Positions 20,551 to 30,404 of a stretch of DNA of 64,000 nucleotides are shown in pieces (the first letter of the stretch is position 1; each line of letters opens with the position of its first letter). Source of the DNA: Pasteurellaceae bacterium (lineage in GTDB: Bacteria; Pseudomonadota; Gammaproteobacteria; Enterobacterales; Pasteurellaceae); NCBI GenBank assembly GCA_030527795.1, contig JAUNAB010000005.1, positions 1 to 64,000 on the forward strand, written 5' to 3'. The notes beneath the pieces were generated by a model. It saw nothing but the letters and a program-made list of their open reading frames with translations, searched no databases and was not told the origin of the DNA. Made by a program: the position numbers and the translations under genes.

Positions 20551-22590
20551 TTATTCACTAAAAACAAAAGATTCTCTTAATTGTTGTAATTGATCACGTA
20601 AGGCAGCCGCTTTTTCAAATTCCAAATCTTGTGCAAATTTATACATTTGTTGCTCCAATTTTTTGATTTGTTGTTGTGCTTCTTTCGCACTACGAGGACT
20701 ATGATAATCAGCGGTTGGCTCGTTGATGGTTTTTCCACGCTGTTTATTTGCTTTCGCTTTGTTATTTACACTTTGACCAATATCCAGCAACTCACCCACT
20801 CTTTTGTTTAATCCTTGCGGTACAATGCCGTTTAACTCATTGTATTTCATTTGTTTTTCACGGCGGCGATTGGTTTCAGTAATGGCTTTTTCCATTGAGT
20901 TAGTTACCCGATCGGCATACAAAATTGCTTTGCCTTTCAAGTTTCGAGCAGCACGCCCAATAGTTTGAATTAGCGAACGTTCAGAACGTAAAAACCCTTC
21001 TTTATCCGCGTCTAAAATTGCCACTAACGACACTTCGGGAATATCTAATCCTTCGCGTAATAAGTTGATCCCCACTAGTACATCAAACTCGCCTAAGCGT
21101 AAATCGCGGATAATTTCAACACGTTCAACCGTATCAATATCACTATGTAAATAACGAACCCGAATGCCGTGTTCATCAAGATAATCCGTTAAATCTTCTG
21201 CCATTTTTTTCGTCAAGGTAGTAACTAAAACGCGTTCATTTTGATCCGCACGTTGACGGGCTTCTGAAAGCAAATCATCCACTTGAATAGCCACTGGGCG
21301 AATTTCAATCTCAGGATCAAGTAAGCCAGTCGGGCGTACTACTTGATCAATAATTTCACTGCCCGATTTATCTAATTCATAAGGCCCAGGGGTTGCAGAT
21401 ACATAAATCGTTTGCGGTGCTAAACGTTCAAATTCTTCAAAACGCAATGGACGATTATCTAACGCAGAAGGCAAGCGAAAACCGTATTCCACTAAGGTTT
21501 CTTTACGCGAGCGATCGCCACGGTACATTGCACCAATTTGTGGCACAGTAACGTGAGATTCATCAAGGATCAACAAGGCATCAGACGGCATATAATCAAA
21601 CAACGTAGGGGGCGGATCGCCTTCTTTTCGCCCCGACAAATAGCGTGAATAATTTTCAATTCCAGAGCAATAGCCCAATTCATTCATCATTTCAATATCA
21701 AATTGGGTACGCTGAGTAATTCGCTGTTCTTCAAGTAATTTATTGCCATCAATAAACTGCTGACGGCGTATGGCTAATTCTTGTTTAATTTGCTCAATCG
21801 CATCTAAAATACGTTCGCGTGGGGTCACATAATGGCTTTTAGGGTAAACCGTAAAACGTGGCACCGCACCAAAATTTTTTCCCGTTAGCGGATCAAATAA
21901 ACTTAACCGTTCAATTTCATCGTCAAACAATTCCACTCGCACTGCACGATCATCCGATTCCGCAGGGAAAATATCGATCACTTCTCCACGCACACGAAAT
22001 GTCCCACGCTGAAAAGCCTGATCATTGCGAGTATATTGCAATTCCGCCAATTTAGACAATATCTGGCGTTGATCAATAATAGCTCCTTTTTGCAAATGCA
22101 ACATCATTTTCAAATAACTATCAGGATCGCCTAAACCGTAGATTGCCGATACCGATGCCACTACAATGGTATCTCGCCGTTCTAAAAAAGATTTTGTTGC
22201 TGACAATCGCATTTGTTCAATTTGATCATTGATTGCCGCATCTTTTTCAATGAAGGTATCGCTACTCGGCACATAGGCTTCAGGTTGATAATAATCATAA
22301 TAAGATACGAAATATTCCACTGCATTTTCAGGGAAGAAGGCTTTCATCTCCGCATACAATTGTGCTGCCAAGGTTTTATTCGGTGCCATAATCATCGCTG
22401 GACGATTGAGTTGGGCGATTACATTGGCAATGGTAAAGGTTTTCCCCGATCCCGTTACCCCCAATAGCGTTTGATGTGCCAAGCCATCATCCAGATTTTC
22501 AACTAATTTCTGAATGGCTTGTGGTTGATCGCCCGAAGGTTGGAAATCGGAATGCAGAATAAAAGGTTTGCTATTAATTCGATGTGACAT
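20551..22590 (-). CDS. uvrB: Excinuclease ABC subunit B
   Basis: UvrB is the damage-verifying helicase-like subunit of nucleotide excision repair. The 679-residue product has the Walker A motif [10 protein letters not shown], the beta-hairpin region [21 protein letters not shown], helicase motifs ILDESHVT and [11 protein letters not shown], and the C-terminal UVR domain ([27 protein letters not shown], residues about 635-665, quoted in part) that binds UvrC. Length is as expected. I could not find a convincing LexA box upstream. The upstream 430 bp are non-coding and hold inverted DnaA boxes. Confidence 0.97.
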   Translation of the reverse strand: MSHRINSKPFILHSDFQPSGDQPQAIQKLVENLDDGLAHQTLLGVTGSGKTFTIANVIAQLNRPAMIMAPNKTLAAQLYAEMKAFFPENAVEYFVSYYDYYQPEAYVPSSDTFIEKDAAINDQIEQMRLSATKSFLERRDTIVVASVSAIYGLGDPDSYLKMMLHLQKGAIIDQRQILSKLAELQYTRNDQAFQRGTFRVRGEVIDIFPAESDDRAVRVELFDDEIERLSLFDPLTGKNFGAVPRFTVYPKSHYVTPRERILDAIEQIKQELAIRRQQFIDGNKLLEEQRITQRTQFDIEMMNELGYCSGIENYSRYLSGRKEGDPPPTLFDYMPSDALLILDESHVTVPQIGAMYRGDRSRKETLVEYGFRLPSALDNRPLRFEEFERLAPQTIYVSATPGPYELDKSGSEIIDQVVRPTGLLDPEIEIRPVAIQVDDLLSEARQRADQNERVLVTTLTKKMAEDLTDYLDEHGIRVRYLHSDIDTVERVEIIRDLRLGEFDVLVGINLLREGLDIPEVSLVAILDADKEGFLRSERSLIQTIGRAARNLKGKAILYADRVTNSMEKAITETNRRREKQMKYNELNGIVPQGLNKRVGELLDIGQSVNNKAKANKQRGKTINEPTADYHSPRSAKEAQQQIKKLEQQMYKFAQDLEFEKAAALRDQLQQLRESFVFSE

Positions 22591-22943
22591 TGCTATTACT
22601 GATCATAATTCAAGTACTCGCATTTTAGCACAAAATATGGCAAAACGGCATCACTAAAAAAGTAGGTTTTACACAGGGTTAGCAATGTCAAGTTATTTCG
22701 TTGAAAAAATTATTCATTTTTGTGACAAAAACACTGGAAAAATCATAACCTATTGAAAAATAAAATAATGACATTTTGCAACCAATCACTATTTTTATTT
22801 ATAAAAACCCTGTTTTCATCAGGCATAAGCGATTTATTCAAAAGAAATTTCACAGAGTTATCCACAATTAATGTGGATAGAAACGGGTATCCATTTCATT
22901 CCATAAAAATCGTAAAAATATTTAAAGTTTTTGCAAAATCCGC
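22591..22943. other. Non-coding region upstream of uvrB
   Basis: This AT-rich stretch has no supported gene; a 64-codon frame at 22753-22947 has no ribosome site or family resemblance. It contains three DnaA-box-like 9-mers (22667, 22858 and 22872) described separately, and presumably the uvrB promoter. Confidence 0.6.
22858..22880. promoter_or_regulatory. Inverted DnaA boxes, DARS1-like candidate
   Basis: TTATCCACA (22858-22866) is a perfect DnaA box. TGTGGATAG (22872-22880) is a reversed box with one mismatch, so TATCCACA and TGTGGATA form a perfect inverted repeat with a 5-bp spacer. A further box-like TTTTACACA is at 22667-22675, and a weak half box lies at 22844-22852. In E. coli the DnaA-reactivating sequence DARS1 lies upstream of uvrB (bioD-uvrB gap) and is built on a cluster of DnaA boxes with an inverted pair. 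The matching position makes this a candidate counterpart. Confidence 0.5.
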
Positions 22944-22972
22944 TTGACAACAATTTAACCTGAGATTATCAT
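22944..22972 (+). promoter_or_regulatory. Sigma-70 promoter of tRNA-Asn
   Basis: TTGACA (22944-22949), a 17-bp spacer and TATCAT (22967-22972) lie 49 bp upstream of the tRNA. A second TATAAT near 23004 lacks a matching -35. Confidence 0.6.
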
Positions 22973-23020
22973 TCGCCACCTAAATTCATAATGTTTCCGC
23001 ATTATAATGTAACGAATTTT

Positions 23021-23096
23021 TCCTCCTTAGTTCAGTCGGTAGAACGGTGGACTGTTAATCCATATGTCGCTGGTTCAAGTCCAGCAGGAGGAGCCA
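23021..23096 (+). tRNA. tRNA-Asn (GUU)
   Basis: The 76-nt sequence folds as a cloverleaf: acceptor TCCTCCT with AGGAGGA, D-arm with AGTTCAGTCGGTAGAA, anticodon loop CTGTTAA with GTT at 23054-23056, T-arm GGTTCAAGTCC, discriminator G and an encoded CCA. It closely resembles E. coli tRNA-Asn. Confidence 0.97.
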
Positions 23097-23160
23097 ATTT
23101 TATCTTTCGAGCAGTTTTTATTTGTCTCCTTTTGTAAAAACTATCAGTATCGGAAGATTT

Positions 23161-23192
23161 TAGCCCGAACTTTTCGGGCTTTATTTTTTATC
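23161..23192 (+). terminator. Rho-independent terminator of tRNA-Asn
   Basis: AGCCCGAA and TTCGGGCT form a tight hairpin followed by TTATTTTTTAT, 65 bp past the tRNA and before the EamA gene start at 23208. Confidence 0.75.
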
Positions 23193-23207
23193 CGTAACTT
23201 ATCGCTT

Positions 23208-24052
23208 ATGAACGATTATCAACTTTCAGTCTTAAAAGTTCATTTTACCGCACTATTATTTGGGCTGACTGGCGTCTTTGGGGTATTAATCCAAGCTGGC
23301 TCTGATGTATTGGTGCTAGGGCGTTTACTTATTGCTTTCGCCACACTCAGTGTTTATTTCCTTTGGCGGAAACAACCCATTGTACGCCTAAACCGCGGTC
23401 AAATTTTCAATCAAATTTCGGTACATTACTCATATTACACTGGATTACCTTTTATATCGCAGTCAAAGTTGGCGGCGTGGCAATGGGTACCTTAGGCTTT
23501 GCTAGCTTTCCCGCATTCGTTGCCCTATTTGAGATGATCGCATTTCGTGAAAAATTAAAACAACGTGAAATAGTGTTATTGCTCATCATTTCTGCAGGTT
23601 TAATTCTTATCACGCCTCAATTTGAATTTATCAATCTTGCCACGCAAGGTTTACTGTGGGGCATTTTATCTGGAGCAATCTACGGCGTGCTTGCGGTTCT
23701 CAATCGCAAAACAATGCGAAATCTCTCAGGCACACAATCGAGTTGGTGGCAATATTTAGTCGGTTCATTACTCTTATTGCCTTTTTCAGCCCATAAATTA
23801 ACCGCGGTATCCACGCAAGATTGGGTTTGGATTGCCTGCATTGGCTTGCTTTGCACCAGCTTAGCTTACACGATCTTTGTATCCAGTTTGCAACATATCA
23901 ATGCCCGCACCGCATCAATGATAATCTCCCTTGAACCCGTTTACGCTATTTTAATTGTGTGGGCTTGGTTAGACGAACAGCCCACTTTGCGAATGGCACT
24001 CGGCGGAGCATTAATTATCGGTGCGGTAGTATTGGCTAATCGTAAAAAATAA
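23208..24052 (+). pseudogene. EamA/DMT-family transporter, frameshifted at an uptake-like element
   Basis: The product should be a drug/metabolite-type transporter of about 280 residues with ten membrane helices. The start MNDYQLSVLKVHFTALLFG (ATG 23208) and the rest (LHWITFYIAVKVGGVAMGT to LGGALIIGAVVLANRKK, ending 24052) lie in different frames. Adding one A in the CAAATTTT run just after the ACCGCGGT element at 23393 joins the two into LNRGQNFQSNFGTLLILHW. Both halves keep normal codon use and family sequence, so the lesion is recent, a slippage switch, or a sequencing error. Substrate unknown; solutes such as amino acids are typical for the family. Confidence 0.75.
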
Positions 24053-24062
24053 TAATTTAACA

Positions 24063-24114
24063 TTACCACGGATCATTTTTGGCTCAATTTTTGCCCGCGG
24101 TTTCCCCCCCCCCC
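24063..24114. repeat. Decayed uptake-like pair followed by an 11-base poly-C tract
   Basis: The left arm reads ACCACGGATCA (core CCACGG at 24066) and the right arm TGCCCGCGGTTT (24095). Directly next to it is a run of eleven C (24104-24114), out of keeping with the AT-rich surroundings. It lies after the EamA gene and 90 bp upstream of yciC. Confidence 0.65.
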
Positions 24115-24204
24115 ACATTCCAGAAAAATCCCCTATTCCGAGCTATGCAATAGTGCTAGAAATCCGTATAATAACCCCTTATTTTGTTTGGTTTAGGAAA
24201 AAGA

Positions 24205-24960
24205 ATGCCAATTAATTTTACCCAACTTTTGCGCGACAGTTGGAACTTTATGCGCAACCAACCCAAATTTGTGTTTACTTTTATTATCTTGATCGTGCTA
24301 GTTGATTTTTTATTCAATTTTATCACACCTAAAATTGATCTTATTCAGCCAACACAGGCTAGCGATGAATTAGTGTTAATGAAACAAATCCTAAAAAGTT
24401 ATATCAGTTTTCCTTATCTGATCTATTTAATTCTCGGTCAACTTGCTAACTTCTTTGTGGCTTGCTTATGCATAGTCGGCATTCAGCGAATCAGTCAAAA
24501 TGCCTCACTTAATCTAAGTATCCCAATGACACTCCAACGCTTTATCGGCACGTTATTTTTAACCGCGGTCAGTTTATCGCTTTTTACTATCGGAATGTGG
24601 CAAATTATCTACGCTTTCGCCAATGATATGCAACCCAATATCTTAAGCTCAATATTCGTCATTACAGGGATTTTTATTTTTTTCCGTTTAAAACTCGCAC
24701 ATTTTAGCTATTTACTCGGCGATCAGCCCCTTGAGCGTGCTATTGCCACAATTTGGCATAAAGGAAGAGGGAGAAATGGGCAGTTATTTTTATTTACCAC
24801 TCTCGTTAATTTCCTTATTCCGTTTTTAGGTGAACAGTTGTTATCCTTTTCAGCCAACGCATTCACCGATTACATAATGATACTCATTAATGCTGCACTT
24901 TGGGTATTTGCGTTAATCTTTAGCTACCGTTTTTACAGCCTTTTTATTCAGCAGAGTTAA
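24205..24960 (+). CDS. yciC: YciC family (UPF0259) inner-membrane protein
   Basis: The 251-residue product is a hydrophobic protein with about six membrane segments, beginning [19 protein letters not shown], which is characteristic of UPF0259/YciC. No biochemical role is established. I chose ATG 24205, after TTAGGAAAAAGA, over a TTG-type reading at 24184. It heads a set of four genes (yciC, yciB, yciA, yciI) with gaps of at most 11 bp, the same order as in other Gammaproteobacteria, so an operon is likely. One ACCGCGGT lies within (24563). A homopolymer of eleven C upstream could affect its promoter. Confidence 0.85.
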   Translation: MPINFTQLLRDSWNFMRNQPKFVFTFIILIVLVDFLFNFITPKIDLIQPTQASDELVLMKQILKSYISFPYLIYLILGQLANFFVACLCIVGIQRISQNASLNLSIPMTLQRFIGTLFLTAVSLSLFTIGMWQIIYAFANDMQPNILSSIFVITGIFIFFRLKLAHFSYLLGDQPLERAIATIWHKGRGRNGQLFLFTTLVNFLIPFLGEQLLSFSANAFTDYIMILINAALWVFALIFSYRFYSLFIQQS

Positions 24961-24961
24961 T

Positions 24962-25498
24962 ATGAAACAATTACTTGAATTTATCCCCCTGATTTTATTT
25001 TTTATCGTATATAAACTGTTTGGTATCCGTGAAGCATCGATCGTATTAGTGCTCGCCACCATTGCCCAACTTATCATTTTAAAATATCAATACGGCAAAA
25101 TTGAAAAACAACAACTCATTATGAGCATTTCAGTTGTCTTTTTTGGTTTGCTTACTGCATATTTCAATGATGTAAAATATTTACAATGGAAAGTAACCAT
25201 TATTTATGCCCTTTTTGCTTCAGCACTACTTATCAGTCAATTTGTGTTCAAAAAACCGCTCGTCAAACAGTTATTAGGCAAAGAAATTGAATTGCCTATT
25301 GCGGTATGGAATAAACTCAATCTTGGTTGGACGTTATTTTTCTTATTTTGTTTGCTCGCTAACATTTATATTAGCCAACATTATTCGGAAGAAATTTGGG
25401 TTGATTTTAAATCCTTCGGCATTATCGGTCTTTCACTGATTGCAACCATTATTACAGGCGTTTATATTTATCGCTATCTTCCCAAAGATAAAAACTAA
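24962..25498 (+). CDS. yciB: Inner-membrane-spanning protein YciB (septation protein A)
   Basis: The 178-residue protein has about five membrane helices and the family start [19 protein letters not shown]. YciB (IspZ) interacts with cell elongation and division proteins in E. coli, and its Shigella form was described as a septation factor. The pattern [15 protein letters not shown], then [12 protein letters not shown], is the family core. It starts one base after the yciC stop. Confidence 0.92.
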   Translation: MKQLLEFIPLILFFIVYKLFGIREASIVLVLATIAQLIILKYQYGKIEKQQLIMSISVVFFGLLTAYFNDVKYLQWKVTIIYALFASALLISQFVFKKPLVKQLLGKEIELPIAVWNKLNLGWTLFFLFCLLANIYISQHYSEEIWVDFKSFGIIGLSLIATIITGVYIYRYLPKDKN

Positions 25499-25509
25499 GG
25501 AACAATTTT

Positions 25510-25992
25510 ATGAGTCACGCAAGCAATTTTATTGATGAACAAACAGGGCGTCATTCGCAGGGTAGCCTGTTGTTACGAACGCTGGCAATGCCGTCTGATA
25601 CGAATGCGAATGGCGATATTTTTGGCGGTTGGATCATGTCGCAAATGGATATGGGGGGGGCAATTCTTGCCAAAGAAATTGCTCACGGACGCGTAGTTAC
25701 GGTTGCCGTTGAAAGTATGACATTCTACCGCCCTGTTACCGTGGGCGATGTAGTCTGCTGTTATGGACAATGCTTAAAAATTGGGCGTTCATCAATTACC
25801 ATTAAAGTTGAAGTTTGGGTTAAAAAAGTGGCTAACGAACCAATTAATGAACGTTATTGCGTAACAGATGCGGTATTTACCTTTGTGGCTATTGATAAAA
25901 ACGGAAAATCTCGTTCCATTCCGCGTGAAAACAATGCCGAATTAAACCGCGCACTTGAATCTATTCATCAACTCAATGAAAAGGAGAAATAA
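25510..25992 (+). CDS. yciA: Acyl-CoA thioester hydrolase YciA
   Basis: YciA hydrolyses a range of acyl-CoA thioesters in the cytosol. The 160-residue hot-dog-fold protein has [19 protein letters not shown], with the conserved Asn and Asp, and the helix [20 protein letters not shown]. The length matches the H. influenzae enzyme. An eight-base G run (25653-25660) encodes the conserved Met-Gly-Gly-Ala; it is in frame here but could slip. Its stop overlaps the yciI ATG. Confidence 0.94.
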   Translation: MSHASNFIDEQTGRHSQGSLLLRTLAMPSDTNANGDIFGGWIMSQMDMGGAILAKEIAHGRVVTVAVESMTFYRPVTVGDVVCCYGQCLKIGRSSITIKVEVWVKKVANEPINERYCVTDAVFTFVAIDKNGKSRSIPRENNAELNRALESIHQLNEKEK

Positions 25993-26291
25993 TGAAATAC
26001 TACGTTATTTTTGCACAAGACAAACCCAATACCTTGGCTCAACGCCTTGCCGTACGCGAAAGCCATTTAGCTCGTTTACAACAATTACAAGCGGAAAATC
26101 GCTTGCTCACAGCAGGACCTAACCCTGCGATTGATGATGAAAACCCTGGTAATGCAGGTTTTAGCGGCTCAACTGTCATTGCACAATTTGAATCCCTTGA
26201 ACAAGCAATGGAATGGGCAAAACAAGACCCCTATGTGAATGCAGGGGTTTATGGCGATGTCATTGTAAAACCCTTCAAAAAAGTATTTTGA
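25992..26291 (+). CDS. yciI: YciI family protein
   Basis: This 99-residue protein has the YciI dimeric alpha-beta barrel pattern: [21 protein letters not shown]... RESHLARL, the RLLTAGP stretch and the C-terminal [21 protein letters not shown] (quoted in part). A His-Asp pair typical of the family is present. Function is unknown; a role in a catalytic or binding step tied to YciA has been suggested only from operon position. The ATG overlaps the yciA TAA by one base. Confidence 0.9.
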   Translation: MKYYVIFAQDKPNTLAQRLAVRESHLARLQQLQAENRLLTAGPNPAIDDENPGNAGFSGSTVIAQFESLEQAMEWAKQDPYVNAGVYGDVIVKPFKKVF

Positions 26292-26293
26292 AC

Positions 26294-26329
26294 AAAAAGC
26301 CCCTTGCAATCATCAAGGGGCTTTTTGTA
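26294..26329 (+). terminator. Bidirectional terminator between yciI and rlmL
   Basis: AAAAAGCCCCTTG and CAAGGGGCTTTTT pair around an 8-nt loop, with A and T runs on both sides, serving the convergent yciI and rlmL genes. Confidence 0.8.
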
Positions 26330-26337
26330 TAAGTCAA

Positions 26338-28482
26338 TTAAACGTGTTGAATCAGCCAACAATTATGAATTTGTTTATTCCGCTCAAAATCTAAAGGTAA
26401 GGTTTTAGATGTAATTTCTTGTGCTTGCAATGCCAATTCAGATAGCCCGTTAAAATCCATTTTAAACCCACGTTTATTGTTGGAAAAAACCAACGTGCCT
26501 TGTGGACGCAAAATTCGTTTGAGATCTCGCAGCAAAGCAATGTGATCCCGTTGTACATCCCAACTGTCTTCCATTCGTTTAGAATTAGAAAAAGTCGGCG
26601 GATCAACAAAAATCAAATCAAATTCACGCTCACAACGGGCGAGCCATTGCAAACAATCGGCTTGAATTAACTGATGTTGTTTACCGTTAATGTCATTTAA
26701 AATCAAATTTTGTTCAGCCCAATTAAGATAAGTATTTGACATATCTACCGTTGTGGTTGATTTTGCTCCACCCAACGCAGCCTGTACCGTTGCCGATCCT
26801 GTATAAGCAAACAAATTCAAGAAATCTTTCCCTTGTGCCATTTCGCCTAACATTTTACGCGTTAATCGGTGATCCAAAAACAGCCCCGTATCCAAATAGT
26901 CGGTTAAATTCACCCATAATTTTGCACCATATTCATTCACATAAAAATAGTCACCTTGGTTGCCCAATTTCTCATATTGATTAGTACCTTTTTGCTTTTG
27001 ACGGACTTTTAAAATCAATTTATTGGTTTCCACCCCCGTTACTTGCAAGGTAGCACTCACCGCATCAAGCAAACGTTGACGTGCTTTATTCTCATCAATA
27101 TTTTTTGGTGCAGCGTATTCCTGTACCACTATATGATCAGCATAACGATCTACCGCTAAATTGTAATCAGGCAAATCCGCATCATACAAACGGTAGGCAT
27201 CAAGCTGTTGTTGAGCTGCCCATTTTTCTAATTTTTTACTATTCTTTTGTAATCGATTCGCAAAATCAACCGCCACAGGAGTTGAATTTTCATTTTCTAA
27301 TAAGAAATTGAGATCATCACTTTTTTGTGTTAAATCGCGGGCAGAAATTTGATAATTTTTTTGGATACAGTCTAATGGTCCATTTTTAGCTTTAAATTGA
27401 CGTTGAGCTCGCATACGCAAACAATCTAACAACCCTTGTTCTGAGCTGAAAATAGACGCATTCCATCCGCCGAATTGTTGCTTCAATCGTTGCCCAAACA
27501 CCGAATACAATGCGATTAATGCAGGCGTTGTGCCTAAACGTTCACCATAAGGTGGATTACAAATCACCGTTCCCACCACATCTGGACAAGGATTTTTCAA
27601 ACTTGCTACATCACCTTGTTGCCAACGGATCAAATGTGCCACCCCCGCATTCTGCGCATTTTTTTGTGCTTTCTTTAACACTCGATGATCCAAATCCATT
27701 CCCCAAAATAACGGTTTTGGATTTTGGTCAAACTGCTGTTCAGCTAAATTCATCGCGTCATTTTTGACCTTATCCCACGCAGATTGATTATGCCCTTTCC
27801 AATCATCAAACCCCCAACGCATACGATGTAATTGTGGTGCGATTTGAGCTACCATTTGTGCCGCTTCAATCAATAACGTTCCCGAACCACACATTGGATC
27901 CACTAATGGCGTGCCAATTTGCCAGCCTGAACGCATTACAATCGCAGCGGCTAAGGTTTCACGCAATGGTGCTTGCCCCGTTTCTTCACGATAACCACGC
28001 AAATGCAAGGCTTCGCCACTTAAATCAAGCGATAAAATTAAATTTTCTCTATTAAGATAAGCGTGAATGCGAATATCGGGATACGCTTTATCCACGTCAG
28101 GTCTTGCTCGCCCTTGCCGTTCAAAATAATCCACGATCCCGTCTTTAACACGCATTGCACCAAATTGAGTATGACGAATTTCGGCATTCGTGCCGTTAAA
28201 ATCAACAAAAAAACGGGATTTCTCATCAAATTGGGTTAACCACGCATAATTAACCACCGCATTATATAAATCTAAATCACTGTAAATTTTTGTTTGCACC
28301 AACGGCAATAAAATACGTGAAGCCAAACGCGACCACAGCAATGCACGATATTGGGTTTCATCATCAGCCATAAAATGCACCCCACCTTGTGCCACTTGGC
28401 AATCTTGTGCGCCTAAATTACTTAGCTCACTTTTTAATAATTCTTCAAACCCACGTGCCGTGGTCGCAAATAATTGCTTCAT
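26338..28482 (-). CDS. rlmL: Fused 23S rRNA methyltransferase RlmKL
   Basis: RlmL makes m2G2445 and its fused C-terminal RlmK domain makes m7G2069 in 23S rRNA. The product of about 714 residues starts [20 protein letters not shown], then a THUMP domain, a first methyltransferase domain with [16 protein letters not shown] and [10 protein letters not shown], and a second with [18 protein letters not shown] and [14 protein letters not shown] placed the start at ATG 28482, which gives the conserved N-terminus; ATGs at 28488 and 28500 are alternatives. Convergent with the yci operon, divergent from guaA. Confidence 0.95.
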   Translation of the reverse strand: MKQLFATTARGFEELLKSELSNLGAQDCQVAQGGVHFMADDETQYRALLWSRLASRILLPLVQTKIYSDLDLYNAVVNYAWLTQFDEKSRFFVDFNGTNAEIRHTQFGAMRVKDGIVDYFERQGRARPDVDKAYPDIRIHAYLNRENLILSLDLSGEALHLRGYREETGQAPLRETLAAAIVMRSGWQIGTPLVDPMCGSGTLLIEAAQMVAQIAPQLHRMRWGFDDWKGHNQSAWDKVKNDAMNLAEQQFDQNPKPLFWGMDLDHRVLKKAQKNAQNAGVAHLIRWQQGDVASLKNPCPDVVGTVICNPPYGERLGTTPALIALYSVFGQRLKQQFGGWNASIFSSEQGLLDCLRMRAQRQFKAKNGPLDCIQKNYQISARDLTQKSDDLNFLLENENSTPVAVDFANRLQKNSKKLEKWAAQQQLDAYRLYDADLPDYNLAVDRYADHIVVQEYAAPKNIDENKARQRLLDAVSATLQVTGVETNKLILKVRQKQKGTNQYEKLGNQGDYFYVNEYGAKLWVNLTDYLDTGLFLDHRLTRKMLGEMAQGKDFLNLFAYTGSATVQAALGGAKSTTTVDMSNTYLNWAEQNLILNDINGKQHQLIQADCLQWLARCEREFDLIFVDPPTFSNSKRMEDSWDVQRDHIALLRDLKRILRPQGTLVFSNNKRGFKMDFNGLSELALQAQEITSKTLPLDFERNKQIHNCWLIQHV

Positions 28483-28600
28483 TCTCATACTCTCAATCAC
28501 AAAAATTGGGCGGAGTATAGCATATTCACACCTTGAATTACTATTCAGCCCGTGAGATTTATGGCATAATGCGCCACAAATTTATAGGCGAAAATCGCTA

Positions 28601-28642
28601 AAACCGCGGTCAAAATTTCAATCGTTTTTTGACCGCGGTTCT
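28601..28642. repeat. Inverted ACCGCGGT pair in the rlmL-guaA divergent promoter region
   Basis: Cores at 28604 and 28633 with arms AAAACCGCGGTCAAAATTTC and TTTTTTGACCGCGGTT. Unlike the other pairs, it lies between divergent starts, 43 bp upstream of guaA, where a terminator would sit inside a leader or promoter. Confidence 0.75.
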
Positions 28643-28684
28643 CCACGATAACAAACATTCTCATTACAACGGAAAATAGGGCAT

Positions 28685-30259
28685 ATGAATAATATTCATC
28701 AACACAAAATTTTAATTTTAGATTTCGGCTCCCAATACACACAACTGATTGCACGCCGTGTGCGTGAAATTGGCGTATATTGCGAATTGTGGGCATGGGA
28801 TGTTACCGAACAACAAATTCGTGAATTTGCCCCAACAGGGATTATTTTATCGGGCGGTCCTGAAAGCACAACCGAACAAAACAGCCCACGTGCACCTGAA
28901 TATGTTTTCCAAGCGGGAGTGCCTGTTTTAGGGATTTGCTACGGAATGCAAACAATGGCAATGCAACTTGGCGGTTTAACGGAAAATTCCGATCACCGTG
29001 AGTTTGGCTACGCCTCCGTGGAATTACAAGGCAACGATCGCTTATTTGCTGATTTACAAGATAGCTTATCTGCCACCCAAAGCGCACAACTTGATGTGTG
29101 GATGAGCCACGGTGATAAAGTTACTCGTTTACCCGCTAAATTTAAAATTACAGGCACCACACCAACTTGCCCAATCGCTACGATGTCTGATGAAAGCCGT
29201 CATTTCTACGGTGTACAATTCCATCCTGAAGTGACGCACACAAAAAGTGGCTTAGCATTATTACGCAATTTCGTTGTCACGATTTGTGGTTGTGAAACAC
29301 GTTGGACCGCGGAAAATATTATTGAAGATGCCGTTGCTCGCTTAAAAGCACAGATTGGCGATGATGAAGTGATTCTAGGGCTATCTGGCGGCGTTGATTC
29401 TTCAGTTACCGCTCTATTATTACACCGTGCAATTGGCAAGAATTTACACTGCGTTTTCGTTGATAACGGTTTACTTCGTTTAAATGAAGGTGACCAAGTG
29501 ATGGAAATGTTTGGCAATAAATTTGGCTTAAATATTATCCGCGTGAACGCTGAGGAACGCTTTTTATCTGAATTAAAAGGCGTATCTGATCCTGAAGCCA
29601 AACGTAAAATTATCGGCAAAGTGTTTGTGGATGTATTTGATGATGAATCCAAAAAATTAAATTCAGTAAAATGGCTAGCTCAAGGTACCATTTACCCTGA
29701 TGTCATTGAATCTGCAGCAAGTAAAACAGGCAAAGCTCACGTAATCAAATCTCACCACAATGTTGGGGGCTTACCTGATTATATGAAGTTAGGCTTAGTT
29801 GAGCCACTCCGCGAGTTATTCAAAGATGAAGTACGAAAAATCGGTTTAGCATTAGGCTTACCAGCTGAAATGCTCAATCGCCATCCTTTTCCAGGGCCAG
29901 GTCTAGGCGTGCGAGTACTGGGTGAAATCAAAAAAGAATATTGTGATTTATTACGCCGTGCTGATGCCATTTTTATTGAAGAATTGCATAACTCAGGTTG
30001 GTACGCCAAAACAAGCCAAGCCTTTAGTGTGTTCTTACCCGTGAAATCTGTCGGCGTAATGGGCGATGGCCGCAAATACGACTGGGTAATCTCGCTACGT
30101 GCAGTTGAAACCATTGACTTTATGACCGCTCACTGGGCACATTTGCCTTATGACTTGCTCGGCAAAGTATCCAACCGCATTATCAACGAAGTTAATGGCA
30201 TCTCCCGCGTGGTCTATGACATTAGCGGAAAACCACCAGCGACGATTGAGTGGGAATAG
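28685..30259 (+). CDS. guaA: GMP synthase (glutamine-hydrolysing)
   Basis: GuaA converts XMP to GMP using ATP and the amide of glutamine. The 524-residue product has the class I amidotransferase domain first, with [10 protein letters not shown] (catalytic cysteine near residue 87) and VQFHPEVTH, then the ATP pyrophosphatase P-loop [10 protein letters not shown], and the C-terminal dimerisation domain ending KPPATIEWE. It is not linked to guaB here. The leader contains an inverted ACCGCGGT pair. Confidence 0.97.
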   Translation: MNNIHQHKILILDFGSQYTQLIARRVREIGVYCELWAWDVTEQQIREFAPTGIILSGGPESTTEQNSPRAPEYVFQAGVPVLGICYGMQTMAMQLGGLTENSDHREFGYASVELQGNDRLFADLQDSLSATQSAQLDVWMSHGDKVTRLPAKFKITGTTPTCPIATMSDESRHFYGVQFHPEVTHTKSGLALLRNFVVTICGCETRWTAENIIEDAVARLKAQIGDDEVILGLSGGVDSSVTALLLHRAIGKNLHCVFVDNGLLRLNEGDQVMEMFGNKFGLNIIRVNAEERFLSELKGVSDPEAKRKIIGKVFVDVFDDESKKLNSVKWLAQGTIYPDVIESAASKTGKAHVIKSHHNVGGLPDYMKLGLVEPLRELFKDEVRKIGLALGLPAEMLNRHPFPGPGLGVRVLGEIKKEYCDLLRRADAIFIEELHNSGWYAKTSQAFSVFLPVKSVGVMGDGRKYDWVISLRAVETIDFMTAHWAHLPYDLLGKVSNRIINEVNGISRVVYDISGKPPATIEWE

Positions 30260-30271
30260 TCTTCTTTCTAT

Positions 30272-30304
30272 AAAAAAAGCCTTGTTTTACAAGGCTTTTT
30301 TATT
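30272..30304 (+). terminator. Rho-independent terminator of guaA
   Basis: AAAAAAAGCCTTG and CAAGGCTTTTTTT form a hairpin with a T tail, 12 bp after the guaA stop. Confidence 0.8.
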
Positions 30305-30331
30305 TCATCAATCTAATTCACTACGAATAAA

Positions 30332-30365
30332 AATATCGTTATATAAATAAATATGGTACGATATT
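30332..30365. promoter_or_regulatory. Inverted repeat upstream of the metal ABC importer, ModE-like
   Basis: AATATCGT and ACGATATT form a perfect 8-bp inverted repeat with an 18-bp spacer. Inside it, CGTTATAT (30337-30344) and a terminal ACG at the 24-bp end resemble the E. coli ModE operator layout (CGTTATAT ... ATAACG, 24 bp). It lies 40 bp upstream of the permease start. A Fur box of the usual GATAAT type is not visible. Confidence 0.35.
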
Positions 30366-30404
30366 AACTCGGTTGTTATCTATTTGGTTATTGTACATTT
30401 TTAT

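Noticed and set aside
22858-22880. The inverted DnaA boxes as the chromosomal replication origin
   Set aside because: Only two or three boxes, no DUE repeats or dense GATC sites, and none of the genes usual beside oriC in this family (mnmG, dnaA, rpmH) are present.
22753-22947. 64-codon frame upstream of tRNA-Asn as a small gene
   Set aside because: No ribosome site, AT-rich composition like non-coding DNA, and it spans the DnaA boxes and the tRNA promoter.
25653-25660. Eight-base G tract in yciA as a phase-variable switch
   Set aside because: It encodes the conserved Met-Gly-Gly-Ala of the hot-dog helix, is in frame, and eight bases is modest; selection on the protein explains it.
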